This document shows, piece by piece, positions 17,964-27,126 of a DNA stretch of 64,000 nt. The stretch covers positions 1 through 64,000 of the forward strand of contig NZ_FOZW01000014.1 in the NCBI RefSeq assembly GCF_900116195.1. Reading direction: 5' to 3'. The number at the start of each line of letters is the position of its first letter. Within the stretch, counting starts at the first letter, position 1. The notes under the pieces are model-generated. The model had not been told where the DNA came from and ran no database searches. It saw only the letters and a program-made list of their open reading frames with translations. This DNA is from Alloyangia pacifica. GTDB taxonomy: Bacteria; Pseudomonadota; Alphaproteobacteria; Rhodobacterales; Rhodobacteraceae. The translations under genes were made by a program, and so were the position numbers.

Positions 17964-19265
17964 ATGGCCCAGACCCAACCGACGACCCTTCATCTGGGCC
18001 AGACGCTCGCCTTCACCGCCTCCCCGCTTGCCGAGGGGCCCGGGGCAGCGCACCACGAGAGCGCCGGCGCGCTGCTGGTGGAGGGAGGCGTGATTCGCCA
18101 GGCCGGAACCGCCGAGGCGCTGCGCACCGCCCACCCCGGGGCCGAGGTCGTGGATCACGGCGAGGCGCTGATCGTGCCCGGATTCGTCGACGCCCATGCG
18201 CATTATCCGCAGACCCCGATGATCGCGAGCTGGGGCAAGCGGCTGATCGACTGGCTGAACCACTACACCTTCCCCACCGAGGCGCGCTTCGCCGACCGCG
18301 CCTACGCGGACGAGATCGCCGGGCGCTACCTCGACCTTCTGCTGGCGCATGGCACCACCTCGGTCTGTTCCTACTGCACCATCCACCCCGAGTCCGTCGA
18401 GGCGCTGTTCAGCGCCGCCGAGGCGCGCGGCATGCGGGTCTTTGCCGGCAAGACCTGCATGGACCGCGACACCGCCCCCGAGTTCCTGCGCGACAGCGCG
18501 CAGTCGGCCTATGATGACAGCAAGGCGCTGCTCGAGCGCTGGCACAGCAGGGGCCGCGCCGAATATGTGATCACCCCGCGCTTCTCGCCCACCTCCACGC
18601 CCGAGCAACTGCAGGCGCTCGGCGCGCTCTGGGCCGAGCATCCCGAGGTGCTGATGCAGACGCATCTGTCGGAACAGACCGATGAGATCGCCTGGGTGAA
18701 ATCGCTCTATCCGCAGGCGCGCGACTATCTCGACACCTACGAGGCCTACGGGCTGCTGGGGGAGCGCGGTCTTTACGGCCACGCCATCCATCTGGAGCCG
18801 CGTGAGCACGCGCGGCTTAAAGAGGTGAACGCGGCGCTGGTGCATTGCCCGACCTCGAACACCTTCATCGGCTCGGGGCTCTTCGACATGGACGGGCTGA
18901 CCAAGGCCGGGATGCGCGTCGGGCTCGCCACCGACACCGGCGGCGGCTCGTCCTTTTCCATGCTGCGCACCATGGCGGCGGCCTATGAGGTGGCGCAACT
19001 GCGCCACCGCCCGCTGCATCCGGCGGAACTGCTGTGGCTGGCGACCCAGGGATCGGCGATCGCACTGATGGCCGAGGACCGGATCGGCAACCTCGCACCG
19101 GGGCTGGAGGCGGATTTCACCGTGCTCGACCTGGCCTCCACCCCGGCCATCGCGCAGCGCGTGGCGCAGGCCGAGGACATCTGGGAGGCGCTCTTTCCGA
19201 CGATCATGATGGGCGACGACCGGGCCGTGCGTGCGACCTACGTGGCAGGAAAACGGGCACTCTGA
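17964..19265 (+). CDS. guaD: Guanine deaminase
   Basis: A 433-residue amidohydrolase-fold enzyme converting guanine to xanthine. Metal ligands are in PGFVDAHAHYPQ near residue 75, QTHLSEQ near 234 and ATDTGGGSSFSM near 323. WLNHYTFPTEARFAD is diagnostic of guanine deaminases. I chose the ATG at 17964, since the frame extends upstream but residues before it are not family-like. It stands near a second purine-type deaminase at 20487, suggesting purine salvage or catabolism, although no xanthine dehydrogenase is in the window. Confidence 0.93.
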   Translation: MAQTQPTTLHLGQTLAFTASPLAEGPGAAHHESAGALLVEGGVIRQAGTAEALRTAHPGAEVVDHGEALIVPGFVDAHAHYPQTPMIASWGKRLIDWLNHYTFPTEARFADRAYADEIAGRYLDLLLAHGTTSVCSYCTIHPESVEALFSAAEARGMRVFAGKTCMDRDTAPEFLRDSAQSAYDDSKALLERWHSRGRAEYVITPRFSPTSTPEQLQALGALWAEHPEVLMQTHLSEQTDEIAWVKSLYPQARDYLDTYEAYGLLGERGLYGHAIHLEPREHARLKEVNAALVHCPTSNTFIGSGLFDMDGLTKAGMRVGLATDTGGGSSFSMLRTMAAAYEVAQLRHRPLHPAELLWLATQGSAIALMAEDRIGNLAPGLEADFTVLDLASTPAIAQRVAQAEDIWEALFPTIMMGDDRAVRATYVAGKRAL

Positions 19266-19275
19266 GAGCGGGGCG

Positions 19276-19872
19276 CTACTTCCTCACCCCCATCACCAGC
19301 GTCCAGTAACGCCCATTCTGCGCGAGGCCGAACTCGCGCACATCGGTACGCAGCATGGCGGCGCGATGCGAGGGCGACTTCGCCCAGAGCTCCATCGCGC
19401 TGTCGATGCCGAAGGGGGTCATGGCGACGTTCTCCGAGACGTGGCTGTACTGGTAGCCCTGCGCATGGCTCCTTTCTCCGACCCGACTGCCGTCGCTGCC
19501 GACGTGGCTCATCGTATTCATCCGGGCCATGTCGTCGGAATGGACCTGCGCCGCGCGCTGCAGCTGCGCCGCGCGGGTCAGCGGCGCGAGGCCCTGAGCG
19601 CGCCGCCAGCCGTTGAAGGCTGCCGCCGCCTCGGCCTGCGAGTTCTGCACCACCTGCGCCGGCGCGCGGCGCAGCTCGTAGATGCTCGCCCCGTCGACCC
19701 GCCCGGGCGTCGAGGGCTGGCTGGCCACGGGCACAGTTAGGGTCACGGGCGCTGCCGGCGCGTCGCCGGCGGGCGTGCGCACGTCGACACAGGCGGCGAG
19801 CGCCAGCGGCAGCAGGGACGCGACGACATAGCGTAGCGGAGAGTTCGACAGCACGGGCGACGAGAACGTCAT
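19276..19872 (-). CDS. CAP-domain lipoprotein, copy 1
   Basis: A 198-residue exported protein. The N-terminus ends in a lipobox-like LALAACVD near residue 30. The CAP (SCP/PR-1) domain fills the C-terminal half: FNGWRRAQGLAPL, HSDDMARMNTMSHVGSDGS, SENVAM and WAKSPSHRAAMLR, which carry the family His and Glu positions. Bacterial CAP proteins are extracytoplasmic and of mostly unknown role. The ATG at 19872 has CGGAG eight bases upstream. Next to a paralogue at 19949 in the same direction. Confidence 0.85.
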   Translation of the reverse strand: MTFSSPVLSNSPLRYVVASLLPLALAACVDVRTPAGDAPAAPVTLTVPVASQPSTPGRVDGASIYELRRAPAQVVQNSQAEAAAAFNGWRRAQGLAPLTRAAQLQRAAQVHSDDMARMNTMSHVGSDGSRVGERSHAQGYQYSHVSENVAMTPFGIDSAMELWAKSPSHRAAMLRTDVREFGLAQNGRYWTLVMGVRK

Positions 19873-19948
19873 GGGCAAGCTCCGGAAGGTCTGGCTTGCC
19901 CCGATAGTTGGCGCGGAACGGCCGTCACGGCAAGCGCGGGTCTCGGCG

Positions 19949-20428
19949 CTACTTGGTGCGCGCCACCACCATGGCCCAGTAGCGACCGGACCCGGCGATG
20001 CCGTATTCCGTCACATCGGCCATGAGCATGTTGGACAGGTGCGGCGGCGACTTGGTCCAGATCTCCATCGCGCCGCGCAGCCCGCGCCGGGTCTCGGCGA
20101 TGTTCTCGGCGCCGCGCCGCAGGTTGTAACCGCTGCGCTTGATCCGCGTGCCGATGGAACTGCCGTCGCTGCCGGTGTGGGTCATCTTCTGCATGCGCGC
20201 CATATCGGTCGCATGGCCCTGCGCCACTTTCTCGAGCCTCGGTGAATGGCTCAGCGGTGCCAGCCCATTGCGTTCGCGCAGCGCGTTGAGCTGCGCGCCG
20301 GAGGCATCCTCGAGGAACCGCGCCGGGGCGCCCCCGGAGTCTGTCTGCGGCAGAGGCACCACCACGCAGGCGGAAAGAGCCACGCTCAGCGCAAGCGGCA
20401 GCAGGCGGGCTGGCAGGGCGTGTCGCAT
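19949..20428 (-). CDS. CAP-domain lipoprotein, copy 2
   Basis: A 159-residue exported protein with a lipobox near residue 21 (LSVALSAC). The CAP domain has LNALRERNGLAPL, HATDMARMQKMTHTGSDGS, ENIAETRRG and WTKSPPHLSNML. It shares this layout with the copy at 19276 but the two differ widely, so the duplication is old. It precedes the other copy by 76 bases, probably on the same transcript. Confidence 0.86.
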   Translation of the reverse strand: MRHALPARLLPLALSVALSACVVVPLPQTDSGGAPARFLEDASGAQLNALRERNGLAPLSHSPRLEKVAQGHATDMARMQKMTHTGSDGSSIGTRIKRSGYNLRRGAENIAETRRGLRGAMEIWTKSPPHLSNMLMADVTEYGIAGSGRYWAMVVARTK

Positions 20429-20486
20429 CGGTTCCTCCGGTCAAATCTGTCGCGTCTTCGGCCCGGTTTAGGCTCGCTGGCCGGTC

Positions 20487-21827
20487 TCAGCCGAGGCCGG
20501 CAAGGGTGCGCGCCATCTCTCTGTGGCGCACGAGGGCCGCGTCGATGTCGAGCGTCGCGATGCGCCCGTCGCGCACCACCTGCCGCCCCTCGACAAACAG
20601 GTGCCGTACCTTCTGCGGCCCCGCAAGCAAAAGTGCCGCCGGGTCCCAGGAGCCGGCGCTTTCCAGCCCGCTCACATCCCAGAGCGCCAGATCGGCGCGC
20701 AGCCCCACGGCAACCTGCCCGCAGTCGTGGCGGCCCAGCACCTCTGCGCCGCCGCGCGTCGCCACGCGCAGCGCCGCGCGGGCGCTCATCGCGTCGGCGC
20801 CGTTCTGCACCCGCTGCAGCAGCATCGCCTGCCGCGCCTCGCCGATGAGGCTTGCCATGTCGTTGCTGGCGGAGCCGTCGACCCCCAGCCCCACGTTCAC
20901 CCCCGCGTCGAGCATTGCCCGGACCGGCGCGATGCCCGAGCCGAGGCGGCAGTTAGAACAGGGGCAATGTGCAACCCCGGTGCGGGTGGCGGCAAAGAGG
21001 TCGATCTCCTGCCCGTCGAGCTTCACGCAATGGGCGTGCCAGACATCGGGGCCGGTCCAGCCGAGGTCCTCGGCGTATTGGCCCGGGCGGCAACCGAATT
21101 TCTCCAGCGAGTAGGCCACGTCTTCGTCATTTTCGGCAAGATGGGTGTGCATCATCACGCCCTTGTCGCGAGCGAGGATCGCGCTGTCGCGCATCAGCTC
21201 GCGACTCACCGAGAAGGGCGAGCACGGCGCGACGCCGACGCGCACCATGGCGCCCTCCGACGGGTCGTGGAAGGCGTCGATCACCCGGATGCAATCCTCG
21301 AGGATGGCACTCTCCTGCTCGACCAGCGAGTCCGGCGGCAGGCCGCCGTTCGAGACCCCGATGCTCATACTGCCGCGGGTGGCGTGGAAGCGCACCCCGA
21401 GGTCCTGCGCCGCGGCGATACTGTCATCGAGCCGCGCGCCGTTGGGATAGAGGTAGAGATGGTCCGAGCTCAGCGTGCAGCCCGAAAGCGCCAGCTCCGC
21501 CAGCCCGACCTGGGCCGATACGTAGAACTCCTCGGGGCCGAAACGCTCCCAGATCGGATAGAGCGTCTGCAGCCAGCCGAAGAGCAGCGCGTCCTGCCCG
21601 CCGGGCACCGCCTTGGTCAGCCCCTGATAGAGGTGGTGGTGGGTGTTCACGAGACCCGGGGTGACCACGCAATGGCGCGCGTCGACGATCTCTCCGGTGG
21701 TCTCCAGCCGCGACCCGATCCCCGCGATGACCCCGTCGCGGAGAAGAATGTCCGCGTCCGACAGTTCGGTCTCGGCATCATCCATGGTCAGGACCGCGCG
21801 CGCGTTGCGGATCAGGATTTCGCTCAT
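20487..21827 (-). CDS. 8-oxoguanine deaminase / amidohydrolase
   Basis: A 446-residue amidohydrolase. Metal ligands appear in LVNTHHHLYQGLTKAVP near residue 65, MHTHLAENDEDVAY near 238 and GLGVDGSASND near 323. This pattern fits the 8-oxoguanine deaminase branch, formerly called hydroxydechloroatrazine ethylaminohydrolase. It would convert 8-oxoguanine to urate. The ATG at 21827 has GGAG seven bases upstream; a longer frame exists but looks non-coding. Located two genes from guaD. Confidence 0.83.
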   Translation of the reverse strand: MSEILIRNARAVLTMDDAETELSDADILLRDGVIAGIGSRLETTGEIVDARHCVVTPGLVNTHHHLYQGLTKAVPGGQDALLFGWLQTLYPIWERFGPEEFYVSAQVGLAELALSGCTLSSDHLYLYPNGARLDDSIAAAQDLGVRFHATRGSMSIGVSNGGLPPDSLVEQESAILEDCIRVIDAFHDPSEGAMVRVGVAPCSPFSVSRELMRDSAILARDKGVMMHTHLAENDEDVAYSLEKFGCRPGQYAEDLGWTGPDVWHAHCVKLDGQEIDLFAATRTGVAHCPCSNCRLGSGIAPVRAMLDAGVNVGLGVDGSASNDMASLIGEARQAMLLQRVQNGADAMSARAALRVATRGGAEVLGRHDCGQVAVGLRADLALWDVSGLESAGSWDPAALLLAGPQKVRHLFVEGRQVVRDGRIATLDIDAALVRHREMARTLAGLG

Positions 21828-22178
21828 ATCGGTCTCCTCGGATGGGTCCGGACACCCTGCCCCTTCGGCGTGCCAAAGGGAAGGCTGGCGCGGAGTGAGG
21901 GTGTTTCGGGAAATGCCGAAGAATGCGGCAGGCATCGCACGATACCCGCAACCATGCCGGTCCCTGTCAGCCTCGCGAGACTTCCAAGGCTGCGGCCACC
22001 CTTAAAACAGGACCAGCCGCCGTGACCCAAGTCCCGCTGACCATACGACTGATACGCCCGCTATCGGCAAAGGTCGAGGCGCGCATGGCGCTTGGCACCT
22101 CTCCTAATAGCGTTCGCAAGTATGGCGCCCCCGCCGCGAGCGCCCCTAGCCTGTCCCGGGTCCTGCCCCCCTGCGCGC
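21828..22178. other. Intergenic stretch
   Basis: 351 bases between the deaminase and the hisN stop. No gene is supported. The deaminase promoter, on the minus strand, must lie here; no clear -35/-10 pair stands out. Confidence 0.4.
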
Positions 22179-22991
22179 TCAGCCGTTCAGCAGCGCCAGC
22201 GCGGCGGCGTGGATCTCGGCGTTCGCGGCGGCCAGCACCTGCCCGCCCTCATGCACCTTGCCGCCTTGCCAGTCGGTGACCAGGCCGCCGGCGGCCTCGA
22301 TCACCGCGATCGGGGCCTGGATGTCATAGGCCTGCAGGCCGGCCTCGATCACCAGGTCGATCTGTCCGGCGGCGAGCAGAGCATAGGCGTAGCAGTCCAT
22401 GCCGTAGCGGGTCAGCCGCGCCTGCGCCGCGACCCGGCGGAAGGCCTCCGCCTCGGCCTCGGTGCCGACCTCGGGAAAGGTGGTGAAGAGGATCGCCTCG
22501 GAGAGCGGCCGCGCAGCGCGCGCGACCAGCGGACGGGTGCCCAACGGTCCGGACCAGACGGCGCGACCAAACCCGCCCTCGAAGCGTTCCGAGGTATAGG
22601 GCTGGTCGATCACCCCCAGCACCGGGCCCGAGGCGTCCGACAGGGCGATCAGCACGCCCCAGGTCGGGGTGCCCGCAAGAAAGCCGCGGGTGCCGTCGAT
22701 CGGATCGAGCACCCAGGTCAGGCCGCTCTCGCCCGCTTCGCGACCATATTCCTCGCCGAGGATCGCATCCATCGGGCGGCGCGCCGCCAGAACCTCGCGC
22801 ATCGCCTTTTCGGCGGCGCGGTCGGCCACGGTGACCGGATCGAAGCCTTCGGAGAGCTTGTTATCCGCGCCGAGACCCTCGGCACGGAAATGCGGCAGGA
22901 TTGCCGCACGCGCGGCCTCGGCCATCTCTCCGGCGGTCTGCCAGAGTTCCTCGGCCAGGGTTGCGGAAATCGTTTCGGAAGTCTCAGCCAT
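22179..22991 (-). CDS. hisN: Histidinol-phosphatase, inositol monophosphatase family
   Basis: A 270-residue Mg-dependent phosphatase. The metal-binding motifs are GEEYG near residue 80 and WVLDPIDGTRGFLAGTPTWG near 95, with the C-terminal YDIQAPIAVIEAAGG. The FDPVTVADRAAEKAMR segment and this spacing match HisN of alphaproteobacteria, which lack HisB-type phosphatase. It would remove phosphate from L-histidinol phosphate. Substrate choice within the family is an inference. Confidence 0.87.
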   Translation of the reverse strand: MAETSETISATLAEELWQTAGEMAEAARAAILPHFRAEGLGADNKLSEGFDPVTVADRAAEKAMREVLAARRPMDAILGEEYGREAGESGLTWVLDPIDGTRGFLAGTPTWGVLIALSDASGPVLGVIDQPYTSERFEGGFGRAVWSGPLGTRPLVARAARPLSEAILFTTFPEVGTEAEAEAFRRVAAQARLTRYGMDCYAYALLAAGQIDLVIEAGLQAYDIQAPIAVIEAAGGLVTDWQGGKVHEGGQVLAAANAEIHAAALALLNG

Positions 22992-23049
22992 GATGGCCCC
23001 CTGCTGCGCGGTCCCTACCGGGTCCAGCTAGCGCAGGGGGCGCTCAGGC

Positions 23050-23436
23050 TCAAGCGACGTCGGAGAGAACGCGGGCCAGTTCGAACAGGCGGCGACGCTG
23101 GTTTTCCGGGATCGCGTAGTAGGAGCGCACGAGGTCGAGCGCCTCTTTGTCGCCCAAAATGTCGGTCGGCATGGCGGGGCTCGCCGGCTCGGCGGCGGCA
23201 TCCTCGGCCTGATGCTCGCTCTCGATACCCTCGAAGAAGAAGCTCACCGGCACCTCGAGCGCATCGGCAATATCCCACAGCCGGGACGCGCTGACGCGGT
23301 TGGCGCCCGTCTCGTACTTTTGGATCTGCTGAAACTTGATACCGACATGTTCTGCGAGCTGCTGCTGTGTCATACCGACAAGCCAGCGGCGGTGACGAAT
23401 GCGTTTACCCACATGAACGTCCACGGGATGCGTCAT
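23050..23436 (-). CDS. XRE-family transcriptional regulator
   Basis: A 128-residue DNA-binding protein. The helix-turn-helix spans residues 10-65 (KRIRHRRWLVGMTQQQLAEHV, then FQQIQKYETGANRVSASRLWDIADAL). An acidic linker and a C-terminal helix (EALDLVRSYYAIPENQRRRLFELARVL) follow. This two-part form is common and conserved in Rhodobacterales, with targets not known from sequence. The roughly 300-base region between it and the divergent quinone oxidoreductase is AT-richer than average and may hold its binding sites. Confidence 0.9.
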   Translation of the reverse strand: MTHPVDVHVGKRIRHRRWLVGMTQQQLAEHVGIKFQQIQKYETGANRVSASRLWDIADALEVPVSFFFEGIESEHQAEDAAAEPASPAMPTDILGDKEALDLVRSYYAIPENQRRRLFELARVLSDVA

Positions 23437-23736
23437 CGTATTTTCCTTTCACTCGCCCTGCGAAAAAACCAGAGCACCAACAAAAAAATCCGCCCGCCCA
23501 CAGCAGCGGCCGGAGCCACACTTATAAGGTGAGCAAAAACTACCTTGCTTCCCGGACTCAGATCAAGAGAGTTGCGCCGCTAACGATGAGCACGGTTAAT
23601 GGGTTGCACTCCTTGGTTGTAAATCCAAACAATGACTTAACGTCGCTTCCGGTGCTTTCACATTTTTGCCAAGTTCTTTGGACAGAAGCGCTTTTCTTAG
23701 GCGTCGCAGAGCGAAACCTATACCGAGGGATATACC
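23437..23736. promoter_or_regulatory. Divergent regulatory region
   Basis: 300 bases between the XRE gene and the quinone oxidoreductase gene, visibly lower in GC than its surroundings. It should hold both promoters. A TATAAG-like box near 23521-23527 on the minus strand could serve the regulator; this is a weak call. No inverted repeat stands out. Confidence 0.35.
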
Positions 23737-24702
23737 ATGCTAGCCTATCGGATTGACTCGTCGGACCGGGTTCCGAATCTCTCTCAGACACCGATTCCGG
23801 CTCCCGGAGAGGGTCAGGTCCGCCTTCAGATCGAGGCCTGCGGGCTCAACTTTGCCGACCTGCTGATGATCGAGGGACGCTACCAAGACACCCCGCCCCT
23901 GCCCTTCACCCTCGGGATGGAGGTCGCCGGCGTGATCGATGCGGTGGGTCCCGGGGTCACGGACCTCGTCCCCGGAGAGCGCGTCGCCCTGTTCGGCGGT
24001 CAGGGCGGTCTGGCGGAATACGGCGTCTTCGAGGCGGCCCGCGCCGTGCCCCTGCCGGACAGCATGTCGAGCGTCGTGGCTGCTGGTTTCCAGATCGCTT
24101 ATGGCACCAGCCACCTCGCGCTGGATCATCGCGCCCGGCTGACCCCCGGCGAGACGCTGCTGGTACTGGGCGCGGCGGGCGGCGTCGGGCTCACGGCGGT
24201 GGAGATCGGCAAGCTCATGGGCGCGCGGGTGATCGCCTGCGCCCGCGGTCCGGAAAAGCTCGAGGTCGCGCGCCGCGCCGGCGCCGACCATCTGATCGAC
24301 GCGCGCGAGGCCGACATCCGCGCCGAAGTGAAGGCACTCGGCGGGGCGGACGTGGTCTACGATGCCGTCGGCGGCGAACAGTTCGACGCCGCCTTCCGCG
24401 CGTGCAATCCCGAGGCCCGCATCCTGACCATCGGCTTCGCCAGCGGCACCGTCCCGCAGATCAAGGCCAACCACCTGCTGGTTAAGAACCTCACCGTCAT
24501 GGGGCTCTACTGGGGCGGCTATCTGAAGTTCCGCCCCGAGGCGCTGACCGGCTCTCTGGCGCAGCTCTTCGACTGGCACGCGCAAGGCAAGCTGCACCCG
24601 CACGTCAGCCAGGTGCTGCCGCTGGCCCGCGTTGCCGAGGGGCTGGAGCTGCTGCGCAGCCGCGCCTCCACCGGCAAGGTGGTGATCGAGATCCCCGGCT
24701 GA
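23737..24702 (+). CDS. NADPH:quinone oxidoreductase (zinc-free MDR family)
   Basis: A 321-residue enzyme. It has ACGLNFADLLMIEGRYQ near residue 34, then LGMEVAGVIDAVGPGV. The NADP-binding loop LVLGAAGGVGLTAVEIGKLMGA is near 143. It lacks the structural zinc-lobe cysteines of alcohol dehydrogenases, fitting quinone oxidoreductase or a crotonyl-CoA reductase relative. GAGGGATATACC precedes the ATG. The physiological substrate is unknown. Confidence 0.88.
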   Translation: MLAYRIDSSDRVPNLSQTPIPAPGEGQVRLQIEACGLNFADLLMIEGRYQDTPPLPFTLGMEVAGVIDAVGPGVTDLVPGERVALFGGQGGLAEYGVFEAARAVPLPDSMSSVVAAGFQIAYGTSHLALDHRARLTPGETLLVLGAAGGVGLTAVEIGKLMGARVIACARGPEKLEVARRAGADHLIDAREADIRAEVKALGGADVVYDAVGGEQFDAAFRACNPEARILTIGFASGTVPQIKANHLLVKNLTVMGLYWGGYLKFRPEALTGSLAQLFDWHAQGKLHPHVSQVLPLARVAEGLELLRSRASTGKVVIEIPG

Positions 24703-24705
24703 ACC

Positions 24706-25578
24706 CTATTCCGCCGCCAGCTCCGGGCGGCGGCGCAGGGTGCAGAACTCGCTGCGCAGCATCTCCTGCAACGGCTCGATAATCTGCGGCTTGGCCCCCG
24801 AGCCATAGAGGCAGATTTTCTGCATCCCGAGGTCCGGCAACACGCCTTGCGGGATCATCTCGAAATGCTGCGGCGCGTGTCCTTCGAGGATCGGCGTCAC
24901 CGCGAGATCGGCCGAGACCGAGACCTCGATGGTCCGGTCCATCTCGGAATCCACCGCCAGTTCCCAGTCCAGTCCGGCGCGCTCCATTTCGCCGATTGCC
25001 ACCGGCCGGAAGCCGCAGCGGCGCGAGAAGGCGATGCGCAGCGGCTTGCTGCGCCACGCGGTACCGTCCGGCGCGCCGAACCAGCGCAGCGGCACCTCGA
25101 GCAGCGCCTCACCGCTCTCGGCGGGCTCGCTTTCCGTGGTCAGGATCACGTCGATGGCGCCGCGGGCGAACTGCTCCTTGAGGTCCGAGGTGTAGGAGCT
25201 GATCAGTTGCACCCGCACCCGCGGGTAGTCGCGCTGCATGCGCTTCATGATGCGCGGGATCACCGGGTAGACGATGTCATGCGGCACGCCCAGCACGATC
25301 TCGCCCTCCCAGTCCTGACGGGTGAGCCGGGCGTAGATCTCGTCGTTCATCTCGACCATGCGGCGGGCGTATTTCAGCAGCTGCTCGCCTGCGGGGGTGA
25401 GCGCCACACCGCGCCCCGAGCGGTCGAGCAGCGCCAGCCCGAGCATCTCCTCGAGCCGCTTGAGCTGCATCGAGACCGCCGATTGCGTCAGGTTCAGAAA
25501 GCCCGCCGCACGAGTCACACCGCCGGAATCCGCCACAGCCACGAAGGAGCGCAGGGTCGTCAGGTCAAGATTTCGCAT
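24706..25578 (-). CDS. LysR-family regulator
   Basis: A 290-residue regulator. The winged helix-turn-helix is at residues 5-63 (LRSFVAVADSGGVTRAAGFLNLTQSAVSMQLKRLEEMLG). The effector domain is C-terminal (GEIVLGVPHDIVYPVIPRIMKRM and DVILTTESEPAESGEALLEVPL). It is divergent from the DUF1127 gene, a pairing common in the roseobacter group, so it may regulate that neighbour. Convergent with the quinone oxidoreductase, only three bases between stops. Confidence 0.92.
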   Translation of the reverse strand: MRNLDLTTLRSFVAVADSGGVTRAAGFLNLTQSAVSMQLKRLEEMLGLALLDRSGRGVALTPAGEQLLKYARRMVEMNDEIYARLTRQDWEGEIVLGVPHDIVYPVIPRIMKRMQRDYPRVRVQLISSYTSDLKEQFARGAIDVILTTESEPAESGEALLEVPLRWFGAPDGTAWRSKPLRIAFSRRCGFRPVAIGEMERAGLDWELAVDSEMDRTIEVSVSADLAVTPILEGHAPQHFEMIPQGVLPDLGMQKICLYGSGAKPQIIEPLQEMLRSEFCTLRRRPELAAE

Positions 25579-25704
25579 ACATCAAGCTCCGTGATGAATT
25601 GCTTCAGGAACATTCGTTTTACAGATTTCCGTGCCGGCAGCATAACTCATCACACAGCAACATGGAAACACCGAGAAACATCAGCATATGTGAAGGATGC
25701 CCTT

Positions 25705-25920
25705 ATGCCCCGTGATATCGCCCTCCCCCGCGCCCGCCTGACACGCCGCCGCCCCTCGCTGCTCGCGCTCCTGACCGGGTTTTTCGCGATCGCCCGCCAG
25801 CGCCGCAAGCTCGCGGCACTCGACGATCACCAGCTGCAGGACCTCGGCCTCACCCGGTCTCAGGCACTGGAGGAAGCCCGCCGCGGTTTCTGGGACGCCC
25901 CGAACCACTGGCGCCTCTGA
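25705..25920 (+). CDS. DUF1127 small protein
   Basis: A 71-residue basic protein. The C-terminal motif RQRRKLAALDDHQLQDLGLTRSQALEEARRGFWD is the DUF1127 (YjiS-like) signature. Short DUF1127 proteins bind RNA and tune phosphate and carbon-related transcripts in some alphaproteobacteria; for this copy the role is inferred. GAAGGA precedes the ATG. The divergent LysR gene and the terminator at 26002 frame it as a single-gene unit. Confidence 0.9.
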   Translation: MPRDIALPRARLTRRRPSLLALLTGFFAIARQRRKLAALDDHQLQDLGLTRSQALEEARRGFWDAPNHWRL

Positions 25921-26001
25921 ACCCTGCACCTTCGACATGGGCAACCTGCCAAGCCCCTTGCCCTGCTTTGCTTTTCGGGCCGCTCCCCCCGGGGTCCGCA
26001 C

Positions 26002-26051
26002 TGCCCTCTCCGCCGCCGCTCTTCCGCGGACCGCACGGAGAGGGCATTTTT
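26002..26051 (+). terminator. Terminator after DUF1127
   Basis: TGCCCTCTCCG (26002-26012) pairs with CGGAGAGGGCA (26036-26046), followed by TTTTTA. The 23-base loop itself contains a smaller GC stem. Confidence 0.8.
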
Positions 26052-26170
26052 AGTTCAGAAACAGTCCCTTTCGTGCTCCGCGCTTCTTGAAAAGTAGAAA
26101 GGCGCTGCCAATATCGAACCGGAACAGTTATCTTTGGACTGCACATATTCAACTCGGAGGACACGACCCG

Positions 26171-26914
26171 ATGGCAGACTTGAACACAATCCGGACCCAC
26201 GGCGCGGCGGGCGCACGCGCGGCCCAGATTGACGCGGGGCTCCGCGCGCACATGAACAAGGTCTACGCGACCATGTCCGTGGGCATGCTGCTGACCTTCG
26301 CAGTCGCTTGGGCCGTGGGCACCAGCCCGAACCTGCTTGCGGTCTTCCGCGACCCGGCGACGCTGAGCCCGAACATCCTCGGCTGGATCGTCATGTTCGC
26401 CCCGCTGATCATGGTCTTCGCCTTTGGCGCGGCCCTCAACCGCCTGTCCGCCGCCGGCGCGCAGCTGTTCTTCTACGCCTTCGCGGCGGTGATGGGCCTG
26501 TCGCTGAGCTGGATCTTCGTGGCCTTCACCGGCTTCTCGATCGCCCAGGTCTTCCTGGTCACCGCGATCGCCTTCGCCGGCCTGTCGCTCTGGGGCTACA
26601 CCACGAAGAAGGACATCTCGGGCTGGGGCTCCTTCCTGATCATGGGCGTGATCGGCATTCTCGTGGCCTCGATCATCAACATCTTCCTCGCATCGCCGGC
26701 GATCTACTTCGCCATCTCGATCCTGGGTGTGCTGATCTTCGCCGGCCTGACCGCCTATGACACGCAGAACATCAAGAACACCTACCTCCAGCACGCCGCC
26801 CACGGCGACAGCGAATGGCTCGCCAAGTCGGCAATCGTCGGCGCGCTGAACCTCTACATGGACTTCATCAACATGTTCATGTTCCTGCTGCAGCTGCTCG
26901 GCAACCGCGAGTAA
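26171..26914 (+). CDS. Bax inhibitor-1/YccA family membrane protein
   Basis: A 247-residue protein with a soluble N-terminus of about 35 residues and seven hydrophobic helices. YDTQNIK near residue 195 and MDFINMFMFLLQLLGNRE at the end are family landmarks. Relatives act as pH-dependent Ca2+ leak channels or modulate the FtsH protease; which applies here is not known. GGAGGACACGACCCG precedes the ATG at 26171. Followed by a strong terminator. Confidence 0.93.
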   Translation: MADLNTIRTHGAAGARAAQIDAGLRAHMNKVYATMSVGMLLTFAVAWAVGTSPNLLAVFRDPATLSPNILGWIVMFAPLIMVFAFGAALNRLSAAGAQLFFYAFAAVMGLSLSWIFVAFTGFSIAQVFLVTAIAFAGLSLWGYTTKKDISGWGSFLIMGVIGILVASIINIFLASPAIYFAISILGVLIFAGLTAYDTQNIKNTYLQHAAHGDSEWLAKSAIVGALNLYMDFINMFMFLLQLLGNRE

Positions 26915-26939
26915 TCGCCCCGCCAGCACCGGCATCCCG

Positions 26940-26972
26940 GCCCCGCCAGACCCACGGTCTGGCGGGGCTTTT
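26940..26972 (+). terminator. Terminator of the Bax inhibitor-1 gene
   Basis: GCCCCGCCAGAC (26940-26951) pairs perfectly with GTCTGGCGGGGC (26957-26968), followed by TTTTC. Confidence 0.85.
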
Positions 26973-27126
26973 CTTTGGCTTTCACGCAACGCAAAGCCAA
27001 GTGAGCGCCTTTGGTTCGGATCGCCATGCCACAAGCGATCCGCGCGCTCTGTCCGCGCCATGGCGACACGCACCTCTCGCGACGCGCGACAATGGCACAG
27101 CGCCTGCGCCCCCGGAACCGGGCGGC

